From NCBI GenBank assembly GCA_041984885.1, contig JBHIXH010000005.1, forward strand, positions 1 to 64,000: a DNA stretch of 64,000 nucleotides. The letters are read 5' to 3'. A model generated the notes under the pieces. The model saw only the letters and a list, made by a program, of their open reading frames with translations. It was not told the DNA's origin and did no database searches. The position numbers were made by a program, and so were the translations under genes. Of this stretch, positions 35,835 to 44,922 are shown one piece after another (positions within the stretch are counted from its first letter, which is position 1; every line of letters starts with the position of its first letter). This DNA is from UBA4486 sp041984885 (GTDB taxonomy: Bacteria; Pseudomonadota; Gammaproteobacteria; Eutrophobiales; Eutrophobiaceae).

Positions 35835-36500
35835 TTAATCGTCACCAAATGCTCCGAGTAAATGCAACAGACTCGTGACCAAGTTGTAGATGGCGATATA
35901 TAAACCAACCGTGGCCAGCACATAGTTGGTTTCACCCCCGTGTACCATTTCACTGGTCTGATACAGGATGTAACCAGCCATTAACATGATAAACACAGCG
36001 GAAACGGCCAGCGACAGGGCCGGCACCTGGAATATCGCGGCGCCTATACCGGCAACGAAGGCAACCAGAATGCCGGTGAACAGGTAGCCTGCCATAAAGC
36101 TGAAATTTTTACGTGTGGTCAACGCGTAACCGGACAGGCCAAGAAAGATCACACCGGTTCCACCCATTGCTGTCATGACAGTCTGGGCACCGTTCGGCAT
36201 CGACAGGTAATGCGACAGCACCGGGCCAAGGCCAAAACCGAGTAAACCGGTTATCGCAAACGTGACCCAGATACCGGCTGCTGAATTTGCCAATCTTGGC
36301 AGGACAAACCAGAGCAGGCCAAGTGAAACAAGAGAACACACCATGCTGGCCATCAACGGCAAACGCACAGCCATCGCCACACCTGCCATAATCGCACTGA
36401 AGATCAGTGTCATGGACAGCAACATATATGTATTTTTAATCAGTTTGTTGGTCGCCAGGACCGATTCCGAAGTTTGAGCTACAGCGTATTCGCGACTCAT
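35835..36500 (-). CDS. BAX inhibitor-1/YccA family membrane protein
   Basis: A 221-residue protein with seven hydrophobic helices and the family ending (SLLHLLGAFGDD). BI-1/YccA proteins include YccA, a modulator of the FtsH protease, and pH-gated calcium channels. GGAGG lies before the start. It has its own terminator and the tRNA-Ser gene upstream. Confidence 0.92.
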   Translation of the reverse strand: MSREYAVAQTSESVLATNKLIKNTYMLLSMTLIFSAIMAGVAMAVRLPLMASMVCSLVSLGLLWFVLPRLANSAAGIWVTFAITGLLGFGLGPVLSHYLSMPNGAQTVMTAMGGTGVIFLGLSGYALTTRKNFSFMAGYLFTGILVAFVAGIGAAIFQVPALSLAVSAVFIMLMAGYILYQTSEMVHGGETNYVLATVGLYIAIYNLVTSLLHLLGAFGDD

Positions 36501-36812
36501 GGGTCATTAACCTCCAATGGATGAACTGTGTACTAATGTAAGTGCTATGACTTGGAAATTCAAGGAAGATTCCGCCGTCTATGATAAGAAAATGTCATAA
36601 AAAATAGAGAGATATGGAATCTCGATACATTATCGTGGAAAGAATTCCTCATCTCCTCGGCAGAGGGCCGGGGAGAGAGGCTACCGTGGTGCTGTAACTT
36701 TGGCGACATCCCGCCCGGGCCGCTATGCTCACCGAATTTACCTGAGTGATGAAAACCACAGGGACGGTTTATCCGCCCAGAGGCATGAATCCATGCCATC
36801 CCCATCACCATT
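36501..36812. other. Non-coding stretch between the BI-1 gene and tRNA-Ser
   Basis: No gene is supported here. The left end holds the BI-1 promoter. The middle has a GC-rich purine-rich run (GAGGGCCGGGGAGAGAGG near 36663) with no recognised function. Confidence 0.4.
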
Positions 36813-36836
36813 AAAAAAGGCCCATAATGGGCCTTT
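36813..36836 (-). terminator. Terminator of the tRNA-Ser gene
   Basis: On the minus strand AAAGGCCCA / TGGGCCTTT forms a 9-bp stem with a TTA loop, followed by a T-run, 8 bases after the tRNA end. Confidence 0.85.
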
Positions 36837-36843
36837 GTGTATT

Positions 36844-36933
36844 TGGCGGAGGGGGTGGGATTCGAACCCACGAAGGGTGTTAACCCTTGCCGGTTTTCAA
36901 GACCGGTGCATTCAACCGCTCTGCCACCCCTCC
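36844..36933 (-). tRNA. tRNA-Ser (UGA anticodon)
   Basis: A 90-base class II tRNA on the minus strand starts GGAGGGGTGGCAGAG and ends in CCA. The anticodon loop CTTGAAA has anticodon UGA, and a long variable arm (CAAGGGTTAACACCCTTC) is present, as required for serine. The TpsiC arm is GGGTTCGAATCCC. Confidence 0.97.
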
Positions 36934-37203
36934 GAAATCGTGTTGAAAATAATTTAGTTTAAATTGAATTAAATTTACGCTACTAATCGTAACTCCGTGA
37001 CTTATTGCAAATGCTGGTGGCTCTGCCCGGAGGCGGGATGTTACCTGAAAGGTCACGTGCTTGGAAGAAATTGAGTGAAGCATAATTCCTGTTACGGCTA
37101 TATCATCGGTCTTTTTGATCGACGGAATTATTCGATTTCACTAATGTTCCCCCGGGTCTGAGACAGACGTCGCAGTACAGGTCGGAATACACATCAGCCC
37201 TGC

Positions 37204-38133
37204 CTAGAAACTGAAATATAAAACTCCCTTTTTCTTCGCCTCATACATTGCAATATCGGCAAAATGTATGAGTTCGTGCATGTCGTTACCGTGATGAGGA
37301 TAGATCGATATTCCGATCGCAACGCTGATTTCAAATAATTTGCCTTTCACAGTGACCGGTTCTTTTATGGTGTTGCCAATTTTTTCGGCTACCTGTTTGG
37401 CATCATCCGTCGTTTTCGTGTTTGGTAAAATGACGACAAATTCGTCACCACCATAACGCGCTATTGTGTCTGCCTCACGGGCGGAGTTAGCCAGCCTTTT
37501 CCCTATTACAGAAATGATTTCATCACCAGCCGAATGGCCATGATTATCGTTGATTTGTTTAAACCCGTTCATATCCATGAACAGTAATGCGAAGGCCAGA
37601 TCATTACGTTTTGCGCTTATAATCGCCTGCTGCAGGCGGTCATAGAAAAGATTCCGATTCGGCAGTGTTGTCAGTCGATCATACAAGCCGAGTTTCTTCA
37701 GGTTAGTCAGTTGTTTTTTTCGGTGACGTTGCTTCGTGATTTGTTCAAGTGAATAATCAATGGCTGAACGCAAGCTCTCGGGCTTCAGCTCATCTTTTGG
37801 CAAATAATCAATTACACCCAGTTTCATAAGCTCGACTGCAACTTTTTCACTGCCGGCTGCGGTTATGGACAAGATCGGTAGTAACAGATCCAGGTTTTGG
37901 TCTTTCAGACATTGGATGATTTCGATCGCGGTCATGTCCGGCAGATTGAAATCCATTAATATCAAATCAAATTCATTTTCCTTGATCAGTTTCAGGGCCG
38001 TCTCACCATTGTCAGCCACGATTACTTCGTCACACTTGACATTTGCCTTGTCGAGACAGTGCCTGATTAGAAAGACATCGTCAGGGAAATCCTCAATGAT
38101 CAGTAAACGGCTGATTGCTAATGGGGTATTCAT
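37204..38133 (-). CDS. REC-GGDEF response regulator (diguanylate cyclase)
   Basis: A 309-residue two-domain protein. REC (about 1-130) has Glu-Asp acidic residues (LLIIEDFPDDVFLI), phospho-acceptor Asp in LILMDFNLPD, and Lys in YLPKDE. GGDEF (about 150-309) has an intact active site RYGGDEFVV and an inhibitory I-site READ five residues before it. It should make cyclic-di-GMP when phosphorylated and be feedback-inhibited. It is divergent from the ethylene-receptor-like kinase (136 bases between), a likely cognate partner. Confidence 0.93.
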   Translation of the reverse strand: MNTPLAISRLLIIEDFPDDVFLIRHCLDKANVKCDEVIVADNGETALKLIKENEFDLILMDFNLPDMTAIEIIQCLKDQNLDLLLPILSITAAGSEKVAVELMKLGVIDYLPKDELKPESLRSAIDYSLEQITKQRHRKKQLTNLKKLGLYDRLTTLPNRNLFYDRLQQAIISAKRNDLAFALLFMDMNGFKQINDNHGHSAGDEIISVIGKRLANSAREADTIARYGGDEFVVILPNTKTTDDAKQVAEKIGNTIKEPVTVKGKLFEISVAIGISIYPHHGNDMHELIHFADIAMYEAKKKGVLYFSF

Positions 38134-38269
38134 ATATGGTTAAAAGAAAATAATAAACGAAAGCACAGGATCAAATCAGGTTGTTTTTTGACCTTAAATA
38201 TTGATACTTAACATAGATAAACAGCCCGTTTGATGCAACTGGAAACATATACAATAAGGAATCCTGAAC

Positions 38270-39496
38270 ATGAAAAACCTAATCTCTCCTGAATTCATGC
38301 CTCACGGTATGTGTTATGCGTGGAAGCCTGAAGTATTATTCCTGAACGTGGTGTCTGATGCGCTTGTTGCCGCGGCCTATCTTTCCATACCATTTGCCTT
38401 GCTGGTATTCATTAAAAAACGGGAAGATCTCGAGTTTTCCTGGATATTTCGCTTGTTTGCCGCCTTCATTTTCTGGTGTGCGATGACACATATTATGGGC
38501 ATCTGGGTTGTCTGGAATCCGGATTATTTTGCACAAGGCATGGTCAAGATGATTACAGCTATTGTCTCCTTGATCACTGCTTTCATGCTTTGGTCATTAC
38601 TCCCGAAGGCACTAGCGCTGCCCAGTCCGACTTCAATAAACAGGGTTAATAAGCAATTAAGACATGAAGTAAATGAACGCCAAAATGCGCAGCAGCAACT
38701 GGAAGAGATGAATGCCACGCTGGAGCAACGTGTTCACGAACGCACCTCCGAACTGGAGAAGATCAATGTGAAATTGCAGCTCAGTAACCAGAGCCTCGAA
38801 GAGTTCGCTTATGCAGCGACTCATGATCTAAAAGAACCGTTACGAGGTATCAAGACCCACGCCAGCTATCTGAAAAATCAGTTCGATGGTGATTTTCCTG
38901 AAGAGGCGAAACAAAAAATTGAACGTATCAATGAACTGACTACCCGCATGCAAAACCTGATGAATTCGCTTCTGCTGTATTCGAAATTCGGTAGCGGTGA
39001 AATGACACTTAACCGGGTGAATACAGGAGAATTGGTTCAGGAGATCAGGGAGACGTTGGAAGTTATGTTATCCGAGAGAAACGCGGAGCTGATTATCGAT
39101 GATAATATGCCGGTTGTGAATGCGGACCGTTCACGGTTGATGACGGTGTTTCAGAACCTTGTTGTGAATGGTTTGAAATTCAATGAAAGCGAAAAGCCGA
39201 TTATTGAGGTAGGCACGGAAACCAGCCGGAAGACATTAAAATCTGTTCCGGAACAGGTGAATGAAGTCGATACGATATTCTATGTACGGGATAACGGTGT
39301 CGGCATTCCGGAACGGCACCATGGGAGAATTTTTCGTATATTTAAGCGTCTTCATGCTGATTCCGAGTACGGGGGCGGTTCCGGTGCCGGATTGACAATT
39401 ATCAAGCACATCATCGAGCGTCACGGTGGATCAATATGGCTGGAATCCGATGGCAAGTCCGGGACGACGTTTTACTTTTCCATCGCAGCTGGCTGA
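38270..39496 (+). CDS. Histidine kinase with ethylene-receptor-type membrane domain
   Basis: A 408-residue sensor kinase. Three N-terminal helices (about 20-115) align without gaps to plant ETR1 as I recall it: Asp30, Tyr37, Ile67, Cys70 and His74 stand where ETR1 has Asp25, Tyr32, Ile62, Cys65 and His69, the residues needed for copper and ethylene binding. A coiled coil (about 125-175) leads to a HisKA with His185 in THDLKEPLRG and an HATPase with N box VVNGLKFNE, DNGVGIP and GSGAGLTI. There is no receiver domain; the divergent REC-GGDEF protein is the probable target. AAGGAAT lies before the ATG. Confidence 0.93.
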   Translation: MKNLISPEFMPHGMCYAWKPEVLFLNVVSDALVAAAYLSIPFALLVFIKKREDLEFSWIFRLFAAFIFWCAMTHIMGIWVVWNPDYFAQGMVKMITAIVSLITAFMLWSLLPKALALPSPTSINRVNKQLRHEVNERQNAQQQLEEMNATLEQRVHERTSELEKINVKLQLSNQSLEEFAYAATHDLKEPLRGIKTHASYLKNQFDGDFPEEAKQKIERINELTTRMQNLMNSLLLYSKFGSGEMTLNRVNTGELVQEIRETLEVMLSERNAELIIDDNMPVVNADRSRLMTVFQNLVVNGLKFNESEKPIIEVGTETSRKTLKSVPEQVNEVDTIFYVRDNGVGIPERHHGRIFRIFKRLHADSEYGGGSGAGLTIIKHIIERHGGSIWLESDGKSGTTFYFSIAAG

Positions 39497-39518
39497 GAAT
39501 ATTAACCCTGCATGATAA

Positions 39519-39544
39519 CGATATCATGGCATCACATGATATCG
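39519..39544. other. Inverted repeat between convergent kinase and MCP genes
   Basis: CGATATCATG and CATGATATCG, 10 bp each, are separated by GCATCA. There is no T-run, so it may be a weak bidirectional terminator or a protein site. Confidence 0.45.
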
Positions 39545-39547
39545 GAT

Positions 39548-41611
39548 TCAGCCGGTTTTAAAGCTGCCTACCTGTTGTTTTAACTGATCCGACATACGGT
39601 TCAGGGCTGCAATTTCTTCCAGTGTCGTGCCACTATTGCTGGCAAATGTTTCTGATACTTCCCTGATATTCAGAATATTCTGATTAATTTCATTAGCCAC
39701 GTGGCTTTGCTGCTCGGTTGCCAGAGCAACTTGAGCATTCATTTCATTTATCCTGGTTATTGAGGCGGTGATCTCGGCCAGCGCCTGTGAAGTCTCGTTG
39801 GCCTGATGAACACTTGCCTCGCTTTTTTGCTTGTCTTTTTCCATTGTTGAGACCGCCTCTTCAACGCCGGTTTGCAGGCGCTCAATAATCTCCTGGATTT
39901 CAGTAGTGGATTCCTGTGAGCGTTGAGCGAGAGTTCGTACTTCGTCTGCAACGACAGCGAAGCCGCGACCCTGTTCCCCGGCACGGGCAGCTTCGATTGC
40001 CGCGTTGAGCGCAAGCAGATTGGTCTGCTCGGCAATGCCGCGAATCACATCCAGCACCGTCCCGATAGCGACACTTTCTTCCTTGACTGAATGGATCAAT
40101 TCCGAGGCCATGCCGATCTCATGTGCAACGTTTTGAATAGTTGCAACAGTAGACGTCATAACCGTTTTGCCATTTTCCGCCAACTGATCGGTTCGACGGG
40201 TTTCTTCAGAGGCCCTGATTGCAGAATTTGCGACTTCCTGAACAGAAGCTGCCATTTCATTCACCGCACTGGCCAGTACTTCGGTTTCTTTCTGCTGACG
40301 ATGCATGCCATCGCTGTGATCGCGGGCAGAATTCTCGAGATTTGCCGTCGCTTGCGACACGGCAGAAGCCGCATCAAGCACACCGGTAACCAGCGTCTGG
40401 AAACGTTCGACCATCTCGTTGATATGTGCACCAAGCGCACGAATCTCGTTGCCGGAACCGGTTTGTGATGTGGAAATTTTATAGCCCGAGATATCAAGTT
40501 TTTGTGTTAAATCACCTTGCCCGATTAATCTTAACTTTGGAATGAAGTCTTTCAGCGGTTGCAGCTGTTTTTGTAAAATCACATACATCATTGCAGTCAT
40601 CAACGCACAAACAAGTAAACTGATCAGGATTAATTTATTACGCAGACTTGCGCTGGCAGCAGACAGCTCTTTTTCCGATGCTTCAACGACAACGACCCAG
40701 TTCCATCCGGGCATGTATTTCCACGTAGCTAATCGCTTGCCATCATCGCCCATCGCCGCAGACGGGGTATAGGTAACAAGTCCGTTTTTCTCGGTTAATA
40801 ACCTGGATAATGTTGACCGACCACTGGCACTGGCAAGATCGAGTACTGGTTTCCCCTCCATGGTCGGGTGTGATACCAGCATGCCCTTGTTTTTGCTGTT
40901 GTTGTCTACAACGTAGGCAAAACCGGTTTCGCCAATTTTCATTGAACGCACGGTATCTTTAAGCGACTGTAAATCATTTGTGAAATCAAAACCGATAAAT
41001 AAAATACCGATTATCCGGCCACTGTTGCCCTCGATCGGTATGTACTCGGTCATATATTCACGACCAAACAGGCGGGCGCGTCCAAAATACTTCTCGCCAT
41101 TTAATATTTTTTTATAGCCCGGATGTTTTTTCCCGAGGTACGTTCCGATTGCCCGATCACCGTTTTCTTTTTTTAATGACGTGGTGATGCGGAGGAAATC
41201 GTCGTTATCACGGACAAACACGGTCGCAACTCCACCTGTCATGCTTGTAAAGTAATCGACGTTTTCAAAGTTCAGATTTAAGGGCTCGTCATCATGGAAC
41301 ATAACAGGGCTGGCCTGACCAGAGACCAGGGTCGTTTCAAAGCCGGAAACTGAAAACTTTCCGGGGAACAATGAATAAAATATCTCGCCAAGGCGATCCG
41401 TATCATGTTCAAGCGTTACCCCGAGTAACTCGAACATCTGGCTGGTCATGTTGGCTTCCTGCTGCATACGATATTCAGATTGTTGCAACATGCTGCGATT
41501 GGTGTCCCAGGCGACATAGCCGGTGAAACATGTGAACGCCGCGAGCGTGACAGAGAAGAGTACGATGGCGGTCTGGTGCAGGATAGACAGCCGATAAAAT
41601 GCTTGCAGCAT
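39548..41611 (-). CDS. Methyl-accepting chemotaxis protein with periplasmic Cache domain
   Basis: This 687-residue chemoreceptor has a membrane helix at about 13-35, a periplasmic Cache-type sensor (Cache_3-Cache_2 layout, with RARLFGREYMTEYIPI and GETGFAYVVDNN), a second helix at about 320-345, HAMP, and a cytoplasmic signalling hairpin with tip AEQTNLLALNAAIEAARAGE. It ends QVGSFKTG without the pentapeptide used by CheR/CheB tethering. AAGGACA lies before the ATG. Its ligand is unknown; Cache domains often bind small organic acids or amino acids. It converges on the ethylene-receptor-like kinase. Confidence 0.93.
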   Translation of the reverse strand: MLQAFYRLSILHQTAIVLFSVTLAAFTCFTGYVAWDTNRSMLQQSEYRMQQEANMTSQMFELLGVTLEHDTDRLGEIFYSLFPGKFSVSGFETTLVSGQASPVMFHDDEPLNLNFENVDYFTSMTGGVATVFVRDNDDFLRITTSLKKENGDRAIGTYLGKKHPGYKKILNGEKYFGRARLFGREYMTEYIPIEGNSGRIIGILFIGFDFTNDLQSLKDTVRSMKIGETGFAYVVDNNSKNKGMLVSHPTMEGKPVLDLASASGRSTLSRLLTEKNGLVTYTPSAAMGDDGKRLATWKYMPGWNWVVVVEASEKELSAASASLRNKLILISLLVCALMTAMMYVILQKQLQPLKDFIPKLRLIGQGDLTQKLDISGYKISTSQTGSGNEIRALGAHINEMVERFQTLVTGVLDAASAVSQATANLENSARDHSDGMHRQQKETEVLASAVNEMAASVQEVANSAIRASEETRRTDQLAENGKTVMTSTVATIQNVAHEIGMASELIHSVKEESVAIGTVLDVIRGIAEQTNLLALNAAIEAARAGEQGRGFAVVADEVRTLAQRSQESTTEIQEIIERLQTGVEEAVSTMEKDKQKSEASVHQANETSQALAEITASITRINEMNAQVALATEQQSHVANEINQNILNIREVSETFASNSGTTLEEIAALNRMSDQLKQQVGSFKTG

Positions 41612-41753
41612 AATATTGTCCTTGCGTTAAACTGGAATTAAAAATATGGCAATGGCAATTATTTCGACCAGTTGCACAGGTTTCTTTAATACCGAATAAA
41701 CGCATAGAACGACACTGAACAATGTTATGTCAAGTTTCCAGATAATGCTCTAA

Positions 41754-43169
41754 ATGCCTGTAATAAAAAGATTTATTTCGCTGATTTGTAACCGGTATAC
41801 AGCCATAATCCTGCTTACTGCGGTCGTGGTTTCCGGTTTTTTTCTGAGCAAAATCGCCGAACCGCAACCGGACCTGAAACGACTGTTCGCGGATTCCCGG
41901 AAAGTGTCAGATCAACCGCCGGTCATATTTATCCACGGGGTGCTCGGCAGTAAATTACGTGACCGGGAAACCGGCGAAGAGGGCTGGTTTCATTCGCCCT
42001 GGAAGTTACTGTTTGATGAATTTGCTCATCTTGCTCACGAGATAGATCCATCCACGCTCGAGATAAAACCCAACCGCTATGAAGCCTATGAATTGGCCGG
42101 CGATATCATCGGCAAGGATTTCTACGGCAATATCATCAAGACACTGGCAGAGTATGGTGGATTCCAGCTGACCACGCCCGGACAAAAAGTCGATCCCGGT
42201 GAGAAGCACTACTATGTCTTCTTATATGACTGGCGCCAGGACAATGTCAAAAGTGCCGCGCAACTGGCGGATCTGGTCGACCAGATAAGACTTGATTATA
42301 ACGATCCCGATTTAAAAGTAGACCTGGTCGCCCATAGCATGGGTGGTCTGATTTCACGTTATTACATTCGTTACGGTCGCGAAGACGTGACGAATGATAA
42401 CGATTTCCCGGTGAACCTGTATGGCGGTCAACGGGTCCGCCGTGTGATATTGCTGGGCACGCCAAGCCTCGGCTCGGTTGAGATGCTAAACGCGTTTATC
42501 GGTGGAATTGAACTGGGTCTGAAACGCATCAACAGTGAAACACTGGTAACGATGCCAAGCCTGTATCAGCTGTTACCACACCCGTTAAATGACTGGATTG
42601 TCACTTCAACCGGTAAGTCACTGGATAGGGATTTGTTTGATATCGACACATGGCGGCGATTCCAGTGGGCTATCTTTGATCCTGCCGTGCGAAAACGGAT
42701 TCGTAAAAATTTTGTTGATCCTGACTCTGCTGATCAGTATCTACAGACACTGGAACGTTTCTTTAACAAGTCTATCGAAAGGGCAAGACGTTTTGTCTGG
42801 TCGTTGACGGTACCCTTGCCGAAAAACCATCCGACACTTATCGTATTCGGCGGGGACTGCCATCTGACACCGGCGCGGATCATTGTGGAAGAAGTGGAGG
42901 GCGAATCAGTTATTCGAATGTACCCGGATGAAATTACACAACCGGTAGCAGGCATCGATTATGAAAAATTATTGCTGGAGCCCGGTGATCGATCAGTGAC
43001 CAAAGCATCGTTACTCGGTCGTAATGTGCTCGATCCAACCGTGCCACGTCACCAGTATTCATTTTTCCCCATTAATTACGGCGTGTTGTTATGCGAGCAA
43101 CATAACAGCCTGACAGGCAATATCAGTTTTCAGGATAACTTGTTAAATGCATTATTAATTCGCGACTAG
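41754..43169 (+). CDS. LCAT-like lipase/acyltransferase, membrane-anchored
   Basis: This 471-residue alpha/beta-hydrolase has an N-terminal hydrophobic helix (about 14-34), predicted to anchor or export it, the oxyanion block PPVIFIHGVLGSKL, the nucleophile Ser195 in VAHSMGGL, and further lecithin:cholesterol acyltransferase family features (FLYDWRQDN, LLGTPSLGS). The catalytic Asp and His are expected in the C-terminal part (GGDCHLTPARI may hold one). It likely cleaves or transfers acyl chains on lipids in the periplasm. The di-heme cytochrome gene follows after 24 bases. Confidence 0.82.
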   Translation: MPVIKRFISLICNRYTAIILLTAVVVSGFFLSKIAEPQPDLKRLFADSRKVSDQPPVIFIHGVLGSKLRDRETGEEGWFHSPWKLLFDEFAHLAHEIDPSTLEIKPNRYEAYELAGDIIGKDFYGNIIKTLAEYGGFQLTTPGQKVDPGEKHYYVFLYDWRQDNVKSAAQLADLVDQIRLDYNDPDLKVDLVAHSMGGLISRYYIRYGREDVTNDNDFPVNLYGGQRVRRVILLGTPSLGSVEMLNAFIGGIELGLKRINSETLVTMPSLYQLLPHPLNDWIVTSTGKSLDRDLFDIDTWRRFQWAIFDPAVRKRIRKNFVDPDSADQYLQTLERFFNKSIERARRFVWSLTVPLPKNHPTLIVFGGDCHLTPARIIVEEVEGESVIRMYPDEITQPVAGIDYEKLLLEPGDRSVTKASLLGRNVLDPTVPRHQYSFFPINYGVLLCEQHNSLTGNISFQDNLLNALLIRD

Positions 43170-43193
43170 AATTAAACCTGAGGATATTCATCT

Positions 43194-44918
43194 ATGAATC
43201 TGCATCGTTTATTCCGCAATCCGGTCGTACCCGTATTCCTGTTATTTGTTTCTATCAGTGCACACGCAATTTCTGATGTGCAAGATCCGCAAGCGTTAAA
43301 CCTGAACGAATATATTCACCTGGAACAAAACTGGGATGCCGATGATCGTGACTGGTTTTATTTTACCGACCAGGGTTCGCGACTGATATCTTATGAAATA
43401 TTTATCAATCTGGAGCAGTCAGATAGCGAGGTATTGTTTCGGGACCCGCTACACCTGTTGAAATACGGCATCATCCCGGCTGCTAAATCAAAACGCAACC
43501 CGGACGGTTTGCCACTCGGGTTCACCGAAGCGGACGGGTCTCTGGGGCTGAATTGTGCGGCCTGCCATACGCAACTACTCAAATACAATAATAAATTTAT
43601 TCGTATAGACGGCGGCCAGGCGATGCTTGACCTGCAGGCTTTTCTCCTGGCACTGGAGAACGCATTACTGGTAAATCTTAATGACGAGGAAAAATTTATA
43701 CGTCTGACGAAACGGATACTCGGCGATACACCTGATGCAATGGAGCAACAGCGGATTCGTTCGCTATTACAGGCCGAGCACTCCAGGCGCCAGCATAATA
43801 ACAGGGCAAACGCAACGGACGTGCCTTATGGTTACACACGACTGGATGCGTTCGGTGCAATTCTAAACAAGGGGTTATTGCTGACCGGTGTGAAAGATAA
43901 TTTTGTCTCGCCAAATGCTCCGACCAGCTATCCGTATATCTGGGACACACCGCAACATGATTACGTCGAATGGAATGGCTCTCAGTCCAACTCGGACATC
44001 GGTGCTTTGGCCCGCAATGTCGGCGAGGTCATTGGTGTGTTCGGCAACGTGCAAACGAAACCGGTGAAATGGATCGGCGTAATTGATGGCGGCTACCGCT
44101 CATCGATACAAGCGAAGAACCTGCGCGAACTGGAAAAGAAAGTCGCGGAATTATATTCACCGCTGTGGCCTGATATTTTCCCGCCAATTGATACGGTAAA
44201 AGCAGAGCAGGGCAGAGTATTATTTGAACAGTATTGCCTCAGTTGTCACCTGGATATTGATCGCACTGATCCGGACAGAAAAATCAAGGTCCGCATGAGT
44301 ACCCTTGACGCGATAGAAACCGATCCGTTAATGGCGTCAAACGTACTGACAGCCCATGGCAAGACCGGGGTGTTCAAGGGCAGAAAACGTTTTTACACGG
44401 TAGGCGCTGTGCTCGGTGATGAAGCGCCGGCGTTATTTATTGTGAATAACCTGATGGGTGGTGTACTGAAAAATAATCCGATCCAGAGCCTGCGCGCCAT
44501 TCGTGATTCGAAAAAAATGGGGCATCCGCAAGAAATTCATCCACCCAAATATGTGGATGGGGAAATCATTGAACGTGGGCAGGAAGTATCCGATCGGGCA
44601 TTACTGGCGTACAAGGCCAGGCCGATGAATGGCATCTGGGCAGGCGCCCCGTATTTACATAACGGGTCTGTGCCAAACCTGTATGAATTAATGTTGCCGG
44701 CCGAGGAACGTTCGAAAACGTTTTATATCGGTGCCTGGGAATACGATCCGATCAAGGTTGGTTACGTTGATACACAACGCCCCGGTTCTTTTTTATTTGA
44801 TACCCGGTTGCCCGGTAACAGTAATGCCGGACACGAGTATGGCACCGGCAAGGACGGTCTGAGGGTGCTGGATGAGAATGAAATCCAGGCCGTTGTTGAG
44901 TATATGAAATCGTTGTAA
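43194..44918 (+). CDS. Exported di-heme cytochrome c of the RoxA/fatty-acid diol-synthase type
   Basis: A signal peptide (1-26, ending SAHA) precedes a 550-residue body with two heme c sites, CAACH (121-125) and CLSCH (348-352), and the peroxidase-like block GIWAGAPYLHNGSVPNLYEL. The opening WFYFTDQGSRLISYEIFINLEQ is typical of large di-heme cytochrome c peroxidase relatives that include rubber oxygenase RoxA and the P. aeruginosa oleate dioxygenase/diol synthase pair PA2077/PA2078. These add oxygen to carbon-carbon double bonds instead of reducing peroxide. So a periplasmic lipid or isoprenoid oxygenase is likely. GAGGA lies before the ATG; the next gene starts 4 bases after the stop. Confidence 0.82.
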   Translation: MNLHRLFRNPVVPVFLLFVSISAHAISDVQDPQALNLNEYIHLEQNWDADDRDWFYFTDQGSRLISYEIFINLEQSDSEVLFRDPLHLLKYGIIPAAKSKRNPDGLPLGFTEADGSLGLNCAACHTQLLKYNNKFIRIDGGQAMLDLQAFLLALENALLVNLNDEEKFIRLTKRILGDTPDAMEQQRIRSLLQAEHSRRQHNNRANATDVPYGYTRLDAFGAILNKGLLLTGVKDNFVSPNAPTSYPYIWDTPQHDYVEWNGSQSNSDIGALARNVGEVIGVFGNVQTKPVKWIGVIDGGYRSSIQAKNLRELEKKVAELYSPLWPDIFPPIDTVKAEQGRVLFEQYCLSCHLDIDRTDPDRKIKVRMSTLDAIETDPLMASNVLTAHGKTGVFKGRKRFYTVGAVLGDEAPALFIVNNLMGGVLKNNPIQSLRAIRDSKKMGHPQEIHPPKYVDGEIIERGQEVSDRALLAYKARPMNGIWAGAPYLHNGSVPNLYELMLPAEERSKTFYIGAWEYDPIKVGYVDTQRPGSFLFDTRLPGNSNAGHEYGTGKDGLRVLDENEIQAVVEYMKSL

Positions 44919-44922
44919 CCGG

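Noticed and set aside
38134..38269. A clear sigma-70 promoter in the divergent region before the ethylene-receptor-like kinase.
   Set aside because: TACAAT and TTGATG are present but their spacing (about 14 bp) is too short to support the call.
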